DNA of 35,201 nt. Source: an uncultured beta proteobacterium. GTDB taxonomy: Bacteria; Pseudomonadota; Gammaproteobacteria; Burkholderiales; Burkholderiaceae. Below, piece by piece: positions 27,509-35,201 of the stretch. The stretch lies in the NCBI GenBank assembly GCA_903837335.1, contig CAILUH010000016.1:1-35201 (forward strand), read 5' to 3'. The first letter of the stretch is position 1, and the number at the start of each line of letters is the position of its first letter. The translations under genes were made by a program, and so were the position numbers. The notes under the pieces are model-generated. The model had not been told where the DNA came from, did no database searches, and saw only the letters and a program-made list of their open reading frames with translations.

Positions 27509-28300
27509 TTAAATCTCTAATGCCAGCTCTTGTCTGGCATTAGCGTTTCTGAGGCCCTTAGCCCACGCTGAAGTAACTAAGCCGGTTTTTTCCTGAATTA
27601 ATTGCGCACGTTTTTTTATGCTTTTCCATTCAGCATAAATATGTGGTCCTTTAAAAGCAATGGCGACAGCATTGCAATCATGTGATTCGGGAAACAACAG
27701 TACTCGATCATGAAATGCCTGACAAATATTTTTCAGATTCCGTTTAAAACTGGAATGCTGTGAAAATAAATTAACTGTCATTACCCCCGGGCCACGCAAA
27801 ACGCCATAACAAGCCCGATAAAATTCGAGTGAGCTTAACACTGGCCCTTCGGCTGCTACATCATATAAGTCAACCTGCAGGGCATCGTATTGCTCGGCAT
27901 TGGCACTGGCGAGCACGAATTCTAAGGCATCAATTTGCTTTACTTGTAAACGTCGATCATCATCTGGCAAATAAAACATGGTGCGCGCAGCAATAATCAC
28001 GGCAGGGTTTAATTCAATAGCAGTGGTTTTGACGGCTGGACAATACCGATACTGAAACTTAGCTAAAGCGCCAGTACCCAAACCTAATTGAGCTACTTGC
28101 AAGCCTGGGCGACTTTCTAAAAAAAGCAACCAAGCCATCATTTGCTGGTTGTAATCTAAATAAATTTCATCAGGATCATTTAAACGCATGGCCCCCTGAA
28201 TAAGATCGCTACCAAAATGTAAATAGCGAATACCGCCCGACTCAGAAAAAGTCACTGCTTCGGTTGCTAAATTAGGTAACTCACCTGCGGCCATTTGCAT
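27509..28300 (-). CDS. spermidine-synthase-like methyltransferase-fold protein
   Basis: The 263-residue protein has a Rossmann fold like spermidine synthase: YLHFGSDLIQGAMRL near the N terminus, motif I VAQLGLGTGALAKF (G73-x-G75-x-G77), the acidic strand end AIELNPAVI, DALEF and DALQVDLYD. Members of this SpeE-like group often lack proof of polyamine synthesis, and the gatekeeper residues are not clearly those of true SpeE, so I leave it unnamed. ATG at 28300 lies 10 nt after the purL stop; ATG at 28294 is equally possible, and upstream starts would lie inside purL. It is probably co-transcribed with purL. Confidence 0.75.
   Translation of the reverse strand: MQMAAGELPNLATEAVTFSESGGIRYLHFGSDLIQGAMRLNDPDEIYLDYNQQMMAWLLFLESRPGLQVAQLGLGTGALAKFQYRYCPAVKTTAIELNPAVIIAARTMFYLPDDDRRLQVKQIDALEFVLASANAEQYDALQVDLYDVAAEGPVLSSLEFYRACYGVLRGPGVMTVNLFSQHSSFKRNLKNICQAFHDRVLLFPESHDCNAVAIAFKGPHIYAEWKSIKKRAQLIQEKTGLVTSAWAKGLRNANARQELALEI
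27517..27543. terminator. hairpin between convergent acnB and the SpeE-like gene
   Basis: CTAATGCCAG and CTGGCATTAG form a perfect 10-bp stem with a 7-nt loop, lying in the last codons of the minus-strand gene and 15 nt after the acnB stop. T runs are short on both sides, so a bidirectional terminator is likely but not textbook. Confidence 0.55.
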
Positions 28301-28310
28301 AAACCCGAGA

Positions 28311-31300
28311 CTAATTAACCCAATAACGGGCATTGCGAAATAAACGCATCCACGGACTAGCGCCATCGGCGATGGCATTCCATTCTGGCGGATGCCAACT
28401 CAGCTGAGCGGTACGAAAAACCCGTTCTGGGTGCGGCATCATAATGGTGAAACGACCATCGGGAGTAGTTACGCCAGTTAATCCATCTGCTGAACCATTC
28501 GGATTTAGCGGATACGTTTCAGTCGCTTCACCACGGTGATTTATAAACCGTAAAGTGCCTAAATGGGCTGCGCGCAATTGCTCGATATTGCCTTGCCGGC
28601 TAAAGTTTGCATAGCCTTCGCCATGTGAAACTGCAATGGGAAGATGGCTACCGGTCATACCTTGAGTAAAGATAGAGGGCGATGGTAAGACTTCGACCAT
28701 AGCTAAGCGGGCTTCAAATTGTTCTGATAGATTGCGCGTAAATTGTGGCCACGATGCAGCACCAGGAATAATAGGTGCTAAATTACTCATCATTTGGCAA
28801 CCATTACAAACACCTAAAGCAAAACTATTTGCTTTAGCAAAAAATTGTGCAAACTGATCACGCAATTGAGAATTAAACAGAATGGTTTTAGCCCATCCTC
28901 CGCCTGCCCCCAAAACATCGCCATAACTAAAGCCGCCACAGGCCACTAAACCCTGAAAGCAGCTTAACTGCGCCCTTCCGGCAATTAAATCCGACATATG
29001 CACGTCAAAGGTATCAAAACCAGCCCAATGGATAGCGTACGCCATTTCAACATGGGAGTTCACGCCCTGTTCACGCAAAATTGCTACTGGCGGACGCACG
29101 CCCTTCTGGATGAAAGGTGCAGCAATATCTTGCTGGGCATCAAAGGTAACTATGGGGGTCATTCCTGGATCACTGAGATCATCCAGTAAGTTGAACTCAC
29201 TATCCGCGCAAGCAGGATTATCACGTCCACGCGCAATCTGCCAACTGGTGTTTTGCCAGAGTTTTTGTAACGATTCTCGGCTGGCGCTATAAATCTTTTT
29301 TGCATCCCGCCAAATTTCAATCATGCCAGTAGTATTGGGTTTGCCAATCACGTGGCTACAAGCACTTAAATTGAGGCGTCGTAAGATCGCAAAAACAGCA
29401 TCACGTTGACTGCGCCTAATTTGAATGACAACCCCTAACTCTTCATTGAATAAAGCCCGCATAGTGAGGTCGTGGCGCTTACCTGAAATTTGTTGCGCCC
29501 AATTTTTAGCATCACCGTAGTCGGCTTCTTGTTGGGGGTCTACCGCTAGCATATCCACATTAAGCGCAATGCCACAATGCGTAGCAAAGGCCATTTCAGC
29601 TACGCAAGCAAATAAGCCGCCATCAGAGCGATCATGATAGGCTAATATCATCTGGTGTTGCCGTAACTCAATCACTGCAGCAGCTAGGGCCTTGAGGTCA
29701 TCCGCTGAATCTACATCAGGTGTAGAAGATCCCGTTTGATTTAATACTTGCGCCAAAATACTACTCGCCAAGCGATTTTTACCGCGACCTAAATCGATTA
29801 GAACAAGCTCGGTATCTTGCAAAGAATGCGTCATATCATCGGCTTGTAGAACAGGTGTTAAGGTAGCGCGTACATCCTCTACGGGTGCAAAAGCCGAAAT
29901 AATTAATGAGACGGGGGCAATCACTTCCTTTAGCTCACCGGCAGCTTGCCAAGTGGTAGCCATGGATAGAGAGTCTTTTCCTACCGGAATCGAAATACCC
30001 AAAGCAGGACATAAATCCATACCCAATGTTTTAACCGCTGCAAATAATTTGGCATCTTCACCAGCGACACCGCAAGCCGCCATCCAGTTAGCCGATAACT
30101 TCACATCTGCTAGCGCACGAATATCGGCTGCAAAAAGATTGGTTAAGGCTTCACCAACTGCCATGCGAGCTGCAGCGGGCGCATCTATTACAGCTAGCGG
30201 AGTACGCTCCCCCATCGCCATAGCTTCACCCCGATACGCTTTAAAATCCATCAGGGTAACCGCACAATCAGCTACCGGTACCTGCCATGGACCGACCAAT
30301 TGATCGCGCGCATTTAAACCGCCTACAGTACGATCACCAATCGTAATTAAAAAACCTTTACTGGCTACCGTAGGTTGTTGCAAAACCCACGCAATACAAG
30401 TCGCTAAATCGGTATCGTCTAGATTGAGTTCAGCAAAGGAAGTTTTAGTACTCTCAACCGTACGATGCATACGCGGTGGCTTACCCAGCAAAACGTCCAT
30501 CGGCATATCAATAGGCCAAGCAGCATCAGCAGCTGGATTTTGCCGCTCATCCTGTAAACGTAATTGACGCTCTAGGGTTGCACTACCAACTACAGCCATT
30601 GGACATCTTTCCCGCGCGCATATCTGTTGTAATAGTGCGAGACTTGCACTGTCAATCGCTAAGACGTAACGTTCTTGCGCTTCATTGCACCAAATTTCTG
30701 CGGGGCTCATGCCGCTTTCTTCTAGTGGAATATGGCGAAGCTGAAAATCGGCGCCTAAGCCTGCACCATCGGCTAGCTCGGGAAACGCATTCGATAAGCC
30801 GCCAGCCCCTACATCATGAATAGAAATAATTGGATTTTTTTCGCCCAAATGACAACAGGCATTAATAACTTCTTGCACGCGCCGTTCAATTTCAGGATTA
30901 CCTCGTTGTACCGAATTAAAATCTAAATCGGCAGTGTTCGTGCCGGTGCTAACCGAGCTTCCTGTAGCGCCCCCCATACCAATGCGCATTCCAGGACCGC
31001 CCAATTGAATTAATAAATGCCCTGCTTGAATGGGTTTTTTTGCCGTATGGTTAGCCGCAATATTGCCAATGCCTCCAGCAATCATGATGGGCTTGTGATA
31101 ACCCCGGCGCACGCCATCGATCGTTTGCTCATAAACCCGAAAGTAGCCACCTAAATTGGCTCGCCCAAATTCATTATTAAAGGCTGCGCCACCAAGGGGG
31201 CCTTCGATCATAATTTGCAAAGGGGAAGCAATGCGTTCAGGTTTGCCATAAGGCGCTTTCTCCCAAGGCAAATCGGTATCAGGTAGGTGTAAATGCGAGA

Positions 31301-32324
31301 CTGAAAATCCCGTTAAGCCAGCTTTTGGCCGCCCACCAATGCCAGTAGCCCCTTCGTCGCGGATTTCTCCGCCAGCCCCAGTTGAAGCCCCAGGAAAAGG
31401 TGCAATACCAGTCGGGTGATTATGCGTCTCTACCTTCATTAAGGTATGCATGACGCAATCTGCTTTTTGATATTGATACGCACTACCTTGTGGAGTCCAA
31501 GTTTCGACTTCACAGCCAGCCATTACTGCCGAGTTATCAGAGTAAGCTACGATCGTGCCCTGCGGCTGTAAACGATGCGTATTGCGAATCATCGCAAAGA
31601 GAGATTGATCTTGTTCGATGCCATCGATAGTCCAAGTCGCATTAAAAATTTTATGTCGGCAATGCTCACTATTGGCTTGCGCGAACATCATCAGCTCTAC
31701 ATCGCTTGGGTCGCGCTTTAAGCGCTGAAAGTTGGTCGCTAAATAGTTAATTTCATCCGTCGATAAGGCTAGGCCTAAATCGGTATTCGCTTGTTGTAAA
31801 GCATCCTCACCATGGGCTAAGACAGCAATCCGCTGCAAGGGCGTATCAGCTAAAGATTGATATAACCCTTCTGCTTGATCAAGCTCAACTATTACGGCTT
31901 CAGTCATGCGATCATGAATGGCACTCAAAATGAAGTCCTGCTCCTTGGCAGATAACGCTTTAGCTGAGCGCCAGGTAAAGCGAATGCCGCGTTCAATCCT
32001 GAAGATTTGAAGACCGCATTGACGGGCAATTTCGGTAGCCTTACTTGCCCATGGCGATACTGTGCCAAACCGAGGAATAGCGATAGCTTGACCAACGTTC
32101 TTTGGCGATTTTTCTTTAGTCTTATATGGATCACCATAGGCTAACAAAGCCTCTAATACCTTGGTTTGCTCTTCATCTAAAGCGGTTTTAGACCAAACAA
32201 AATGCAGGTACTGCCCTTGCATCGAATCAAGCATGACCCCTTGCTTGGCAAGATCAGCTAAAAGCCGTTGCTGGCGAAAGGAAGAGAGGGCGTCAGCCCC
32301 TGGCAAACAACGAAAAAAAGACAT
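28311..32324 (-). CDS. purL: phosphoribosylformylglycinamidine synthase
   Basis: PurL converts FGAR to FGAM in purine synthesis using glutamine and ATP. The 1337-residue product is the long single-chain proteobacterial form. It has an N-terminal PurS-like part, a linker with FAQANSEHCRHKIFNATW, two AIR-synthetase-like halves (KVETHNHPTGIAPFPGA, GAGGEIRDEG, IHDVGAGGLSNAFPEL), and a C-terminal amidotransferase with GFSYGDVLGAGGGWA, the nucleophile in GVCNGCQM and MPHPERVFR. The ATG at 32324 begins MSFFRCLPG as in the family; an upstream GTG-like extension would lie in the ABC gene. TATAAT is 6 nt upstream, with AAGG touching the ATG. Confidence 0.97.
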   Translation of the reverse strand: MSFFRCLPGADALSSFRQQRLLADLAKQGVMLDSMQGQYLHFVWSKTALDEEQTKVLEALLAYGDPYKTKEKSPKNVGQAIAIPRFGTVSPWASKATEIARQCGLQIFRIERGIRFTWRSAKALSAKEQDFILSAIHDRMTEAVIVELDQAEGLYQSLADTPLQRIAVLAHGEDALQQANTDLGLALSTDEINYLATNFQRLKRDPSDVELMMFAQANSEHCRHKIFNATWTIDGIEQDQSLFAMIRNTHRLQPQGTIVAYSDNSAVMAGCEVETWTPQGSAYQYQKADCVMHTLMKVETHNHPTGIAPFPGASTGAGGEIRDEGATGIGGRPKAGLTGFSVSHLHLPDTDLPWEKAPYGKPERIASPLQIMIEGPLGGAAFNNEFGRANLGGYFRVYEQTIDGVRRGYHKPIMIAGGIGNIAANHTAKKPIQAGHLLIQLGGPGMRIGMGGATGSSVSTGTNTADLDFNSVQRGNPEIERRVQEVINACCHLGEKNPIISIHDVGAGGLSNAFPELADGAGLGADFQLRHIPLEESGMSPAEIWCNEAQERYVLAIDSASLALLQQICARERCPMAVVGSATLERQLRLQDERQNPAADAAWPIDMPMDVLLGKPPRMHRTVESTKTSFAELNLDDTDLATCIAWVLQQPTVASKGFLITIGDRTVGGLNARDQLVGPWQVPVADCAVTLMDFKAYRGEAMAMGERTPLAVIDAPAAARMAVGEALTNLFAADIRALADVKLSANWMAACGVAGEDAKLFAAVKTLGMDLCPALGISIPVGKDSLSMATTWQAAGELKEVIAPVSLIISAFAPVEDVRATLTPVLQADDMTHSLQDTELVLIDLGRGKNRLASSILAQVLNQTGSSTPDVDSADDLKALAAAVIELRQHQMILAYHDRSDGGLFACVAEMAFATHCGIALNVDMLAVDPQQEADYGDAKNWAQQISGKRHDLTMRALFNEELGVVIQIRRSQRDAVFAILRRLNLSACSHVIGKPNTTGMIEIWRDAKKIYSASRESLQKLWQNTSWQIARGRDNPACADSEFNLLDDLSDPGMTPIVTFDAQQDIAAPFIQKGVRPPVAILREQGVNSHVEMAYAIHWAGFDTFDVHMSDLIAGRAQLSCFQGLVACGGFSYGDVLGAGGGWAKTILFNSQLRDQFAQFFAKANSFALGVCNGCQMMSNLAPIIPGAASWPQFTRNLSEQFEARLAMVEVLPSPSIFTQGMTGSHLPIAVSHGEGYANFSRQGNIEQLRAAHLGTLRFINHRGEATETYPLNPNGSADGLTGVTTPDGRFTIMMPHPERVFRTAQLSWHPPEWNAIADGASPWMRLFRNARYWVN

Positions 32325-32330
32325 CCTTAG

Positions 32331-32336
32331 ATTATA
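32331..32336 (-). promoter_or_regulatory. perfect -10 of a leaderless purL transcript
   Basis: TATAAT on the minus strand is followed by CTAAGG and the purL ATG, so transcription would begin at or next to the A of the start codon. It sits in the 22-bp gap after the ABC ATPase gene. The -35 is poor. No PurR-like operator is obvious. Confidence 0.5.
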
Positions 32337-32346
32337 AGAGTTGTCT

Positions 32347-33063
32347 TCATTCGGGTAGTAGGCGCCCGCCCTGCAGGTGCAGTTGACGCCCACAACGCTT
32401 TGCCAAAGTAATATCGTGGGTGACTAAAATGAGGGTTGAACCAGTATGTTGATTTAAGGCAAATAAAAGCTCAATAATCTTTGCCCCAGTTTGCTCATCT
32501 AGGCTGCCAGTCGGCTCATCGGCAAATAACATCGCTGGCTTACCAATAAACGCACGGGCTAACGCGACGCGCTGCTGCTCGCCTCCCGATAAGGTGCGTG
32601 GAAAATGATGCAAGCGCTGCAGAAGACCAACTTTAGTTAGCCAGTTAATCGCCTCAGCCCGCGCTAATCCGCTCTCGATACCGCGCAACTCGAGTGGCAG
32701 CATGGCATTTTCAAGCGCTGTAAGGTGGGGTATTAATTGAAATGATTGAAATACAAAACCCAGTGTTTTACCGCGGCAGCGAGCACGCTCGTCTTCATCT
32801 AAATCGCTAAATGGCTTGCCCATCAATTGAATGGAGCCACTTGTAGGCGTATCTAGGCCTGCCAGTATGCCTAGTAAAGTACTTTTACCGGAGCCCGAAG
32901 CACCAACAATAGAAATGCTCTCACCCGTCAAAATGCTAAAGCTAATGTCATCTAAGATGGTTAAAGGGCCGTCGCTTGTTGGCACCGTTTTATTAATCTG
33001 CTCAGCCTGTAAGGCGAAATAAGCATCTGGCTGGGAAGCAGGAAAATGATTGGGCTGAAGCAT
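32347..33063 (-). CDS. ABC transporter ATP-binding protein, YbbA/LolD type
   Basis: The 238-residue ATPase has all motifs: Walker [10 protein letters not shown] (54-62), Q-loop [17 protein letters not shown], signature [15 protein letters not shown], Walker [18 protein letters not shown] and the switch LVTHD. The [19 protein letters not shown] pattern is typical of the MacB/LolD/YbbA subfamily, which drives mechanotransmission or lipid/lipoprotein export with FtsX-like permeases. The divergent tesA-type gene supports YbbA, as in E. coli tesA/ybbA. The usual permease gene (ybbP) is absent: purL follows after 22 bp. The start lacks a ribosome-binding site. Confidence 0.88.
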   Translation of the reverse strand: MLQPNHFPASQPDAYFALQAEQINKTVPTSDGPLTILDDISFSILTGESISIVGASGSGKSTLLGILAGLDTPTSGSIQLMGKPFSDLDEDERARCRGKTLGFVFQSFQLIPHLTALENAMLPLELRGIESGLARAEAINWLTKVGLLQRLHHFPRTLSGGEQQRVALARAFIGKPAMLFADEPTGSLDEQTGAKIIELLFALNQHTGSTLILVTHDITLAKRCGRQLHLQGGRLLPE

Positions 33064-33095
33064 AAAATAGCGATTTGGGTCTAGGTGGCTCTTTT

Positions 33096-33103
33096 AAAGG
33101 AGG
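33096..33103 (+). promoter_or_regulatory. strong ribosome-binding site deciding a TTG start
   Basis: AAAGGAGG, a near-perfect anti-16S complement, lies 4 nt before TTG at 33108. It fixes the start of the esterase gene at this TTG, because no ATG or GTG lies nearby in frame. Confidence 0.75.
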
Positions 33104-33107
33104 CAAG

Positions 33108-33776
33108 TTGTTACGTAGCAATTTACTAATAGCACTTATCTTACTCGTGCTCGGGTTTTTTGGGCGGGCAGATGCTGAGCCGAGCACAACAAGCCAAACT
33201 AGCTCCCTGAAGCAGGGCAGTCAGAGTCATTTACCGGTCTTGCTTGTGCTGGGCGACAGCCTCTCGGCTGAATATGGCATTAGCCGAGGTGAAGGCTGGG
33301 TCAACCTACTTGAGCGTCGCATCAATGACAGAGGGGCCACATGGCAAGTATTCAATGCCAGTATTAGTGGTGAGACCACTGCGGGGGGCTTAAGTCGCTT
33401 GCCCGACCTACTACAGCAAAAAAAACCGCAATTGGTAATTATTGAATTGGGTGCTAACGATGCTTTACGTGGGCTTGCCTTAAGTAGCTCAGAAAAAAAC
33501 TTGCGCACCATGGTGCAGCTAAGCCTAAAGACAAAAGCGAAAGTCTTACTCTTGGGCATGCGGATTCCGAGTAATTACGGCGCCACCTACAGTAAGCAAT
33601 TTGCAAACATGTATTCAACCATCGCAACAGCTGAAAAGATTAACCTCGTGCCATTTTTTTTGCAAGGAGTGGCAGAAAAACCCGAATTATTTCAGGCTGA
33701 CCGCTTACACCCAAGAGCAGAAGCCCAAACTATTTTGTTACAAAATGTCTGGGGCAAGTTAGCACCCCTGCTCTAG
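33108..33776 (+). CDS. tesA: periplasmic GDSL/SGNH arylesterase, TesA type
   Basis: TesA-like enzymes are multifunctional acyl-CoA thioesterases, arylesterases and lysophospholipases. The 222-residue product has a signal peptide (residues about 1-23, ending ADA), then SGNH block I VLGDSLSAEYGI with serine 51, the block II glycine region ISGETTAGGLSRL, block III ELGANDALRG and block V DRLHPRAEAQ carrying the Asp/His pair. Starting at TTG gives MLRSNLLIALILLVLGFF, an ideal signal peptide, and a strong ribosome-binding site precedes it. It is divergent from the YbbA-like ATPase. Its last 4 bp overlap the convergent PpiD-like gene in a CTAG shared by both TAG stops. Confidence 0.9.
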   Translation: MLRSNLLIALILLVLGFFGRADAEPSTTSQTSSLKQGSQSHLPVLLVLGDSLSAEYGISRGEGWVNLLERRINDRGATWQVFNASISGETTAGGLSRLPDLLQQKKPQLVIIELGANDALRGLALSSSEKNLRTMVQLSLKTKAKVLLLGMRIPSNYGATYSKQFANMYSTIATAEKINLVPFFLQGVAEKPELFQADRLHPRAEAQTILLQNVWGKLAPLL

Positions 33777-35201
33777 CTACCCGCAGCTAGATTAGCACTT
33801 GCCTGCTTCAGGGGGTTAATCATTTTTACGCCTGCACTGTCACGCCAATGCATCATAAAACTGGCAAAGTCGACTTGAGCTGCCATTTGATTAATTTGTT
33901 GCGCTTGAGCTTGCTGCACTTTAGGATCGAGTGCAGCGGCAGGCCGCACTTCTCCAACCACATAAAGTGTCGTACCTGCCCCAGTATTTGCAATTGATAG
34001 GGATACGGGTAATTTGGCAGCATCAGCAGCCATTACCGCATCTAGGGATTCAGCGCTTAAATTGACAGGTTTGTTACGTGAAATCCAGACCGCCGCACTA
34101 AAACCAGCCGTGTTTTTAGGATCTTTTTGCAGCGCTGCAAAACGCTCAGCCGCAGCGGTAGTAGCCAACTTCTCGGCCAATTGCAAACTCACTTGGCGCT
34201 TCACTTCTGCCATCACATCCTTTAAGGGCAAGATACTCGCAGGATGAATCTCGGTTATACGCGCGGAAACAAAAACACCAGGGTTAATTTGTACGGCCTC
34301 AATATTGCGCTTATTTTTAATGGCGTCATCACGAAACAAAGCTTGTAAAACCTTGACATTATTTAACGGGCTGCCTTTAGGCAAGCTAGCAGCACTGGTG
34401 CGGGTTACGCCCTTTTGCGTTTGAATGCTGAGCTTTAATTTATCCGCTGCAGGTTTTAGGCTATCTGCCTGTTCATAAGTCAAATTGACAAACGCATCGG
34501 CTTTTTCACCAAAAACTTTAGGATCTTCCTTTGGATCGGCTTGCAAAACTAAAAACTGCACATCAACCTCTTCGGGGGTGGCAAACAATTTAGTATTGGC
34601 ATCGTAGAAAGCTTTAATCTCGGCTTCGCTCGGATTTACTTTGTTGACATAATCGCTAGCATTAAAGGATAAGGCTTGAATTTGTCGCTCTGTGCCGTAC
34701 AAGGCAGTAATCTGGTTGGCTAATTTAGGAACAGGTAATTCTGTACGCGCCACCGAGCTTACTAATTGCTGCACCATTAAGTCAAATCGTTGCGAGCCCT
34801 CGAACTGCTCTACGCTCATGCCGTTACTGGCTAATAGCTGGCGATATTTAGCAGCATCAAAACTACCATTAGCTTCATATAAAGCGCGAATTTCAGGAAT
34901 CCGCTTTAAATTTTGCGCCAAAGCTTCATTGCTGACGCGTAAATTTAATTGTTTGACTGCAAAGCCCATCAGCCGCTGCTGCAAAATTTCATCTAAGACT
35001 GCCTGCTTAAAGCCTAAACTTTGCGCTATTTGTCCTTGTACGCCAATGCGGTCTGCCTGACGTTTGGCCGCAGCATCAATTTCTTGCATCGTAATGGGAT
35101 TGCCATCGACCTTCATTACATCGGTTGCTTTATCCATAAACCCGGTGTAACCCGAAATTCCCCAGAGGGCAAATGAGGGCACAATCAACAGCAATAAAAT
35201 G
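33773..35201 (-). CDS. PpiD-like periplasmic chaperone lacking the parvulin domain (5' end outside window)
   Basis: The visible 475 or so residues begin inside the membrane anchor (LLIVPSFALWGISGYTGF), so the start lies beyond the window. A SurA/PpiD N-domain follows: VDGNPITMQEID, QQRLMGFAVKQLNLRVSNEAL, FEGSQRFDLMVQQL, SEAEIKAFYDAN. The C-terminal region also matches PpiD (FVNLTYEQADSLKPAADKL, FRDDAIKNKRN). Between them, where PpiD proteins carry a parvulin domain of roughly 100-150 residues, only PKEDPKVFGEK remains; there is no HIL or GGDLG motif anywhere. PpiD is an inner-membrane chaperone near the Sec translocon. This version should hold clients without isomerising prolines. The reading frame is intact. 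Confidence 0.85.
   Translation of the reverse strand, partial: ILLLLIVPSFALWGISGYTGFMDKATDVMKVDGNPITMQEIDAAAKRQADRIGVQGQIAQSLGFKQAVLDEILQQRLMGFAVKQLNLRVSNEALAQNLKRIPEIRALYEANGSFDAAKYRQLLASNGMSVEQFEGSQRFDLMVQQLVSSVARTELPVPKLANQITALYGTERQIQALSFNASDYVNKVNPSEAEIKAFYDANTKLFATPEEVDVQFLVLQADPKEDPKVFGEKADAFVNLTYEQADSLKPAADKLKLSIQTQKGVTRTSAASLPKGSPLNNVKVLQALFRDDAIKNKRNIEAVQINPGVFVSARITEIHPASILPLKDVMAEVKRQVSLQLAEKLATTAAAERFAALQKDPKNTAGFSAAVWISRNKPVNLSAESLDAVMAADAAKLPVSLSIANTGAGTTLYVVGEVRPAAALDPKVQQAQAQQINQMAAQVDFASFMMHWRDSAGVKMINPLKQASANLAAGS

Noticed and set aside
26355-31000. Long antisense open frames inside acnB and purL
   Set aside because: They are shadows of strongly coding frames, have no plausible initiation signals and resemble no protein family.

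Overview
The window looks like a stretch of core chromosome from a small-genome, moderately low-GC betaproteobacterium. Burkholderiaceae is likely, and Polynucleobacter or a near relative fits best. This rests on gene order and protein resemblance, not on a database search. The blocks selO-msrB-yciB-bolA-ppiC, ygfZ/mltG-tmk-holB-tatD and pyrG-kdsA-eno-ftsB, with hslO, acnB and purL, are in arrangements I associate with that group. Genes are packed tightly: no gap reaches 200 bp, many genes overlap by 1-20 bp, and I see no insertion sequence, phage gene, rRNA operon or CRISPR array.

Layout. 1-544: the end of an unrecognised protein and a tiny lipoprotein. 591-2102: divergent gloA and selD. 2096-5663 (minus): a redox and envelope block, selO, msrB, yciB, bolA and a periplasmic parvulin. 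5743-8157: a hotdog thioesterase, an NRDE/TANGO2-type protein and ygfZ. 8178-12665 (plus): mltG, tmk, holB, tatD and a secreted ankyrin protein. 12771-13838: two tandem paralogues of a three-helix potassium-channel family; one keeps a TVGFG filter and the other has lost it. 13819-15335 (minus): an HNH nuclease overlapping a membrane-anchored DUF3108 protein that has no ordinary start codon. 15480-17459 (minus): SnoaL-like protein, hydroxypyruvate isomerase and a YqiA-like esterase. 17598-17919 (minus): tRNA-Ala(GGC), tRNA-Glu(TTC) and tRNA-Asp(GTC) with a strong terminator. 18065-20486: gltX divergent from hslO. 20501-24725 (minus): pyrG-kdsA-eno-ftsB. 24916-27501: acnB. 27509-33063 (minus): an ABC ATPase, purL and a spermidine-synthase-like protein. 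33108-35201: a tesA-type esterase meets a 5'-truncated PpiD-like chaperone that lacks the parvulin domain.

Most genes are housekeeping: nucleotide synthesis (purL, pyrG, tmk), replication (holB), translation (gltX, tRNAs), central carbon metabolism (eno, acnB), envelope and division (kdsA, mltG, ftsB, yciB, the PPIase chaperones) and oxidative-stress repair (msrB, selO, hslO, gloA).

The least expected signal is in the promoters. At least six transcription-unit heads (gloA, selD, mltG, gltX, hyi, purL) have a 5/6 or 6/6 match to TATAAT exactly 6-7 nt before the ATG and no usable ribosome-binding site, which predicts leaderless mRNAs. Two divergent pairs (gloA/selD and ygfZ/mltG) appear to share one symmetric -10 element read in both directions. 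The other leads are the filterless channel paralogue, the DUF3108 gene without a canonical start, and the PpiD-like protein missing its PPIase domain.
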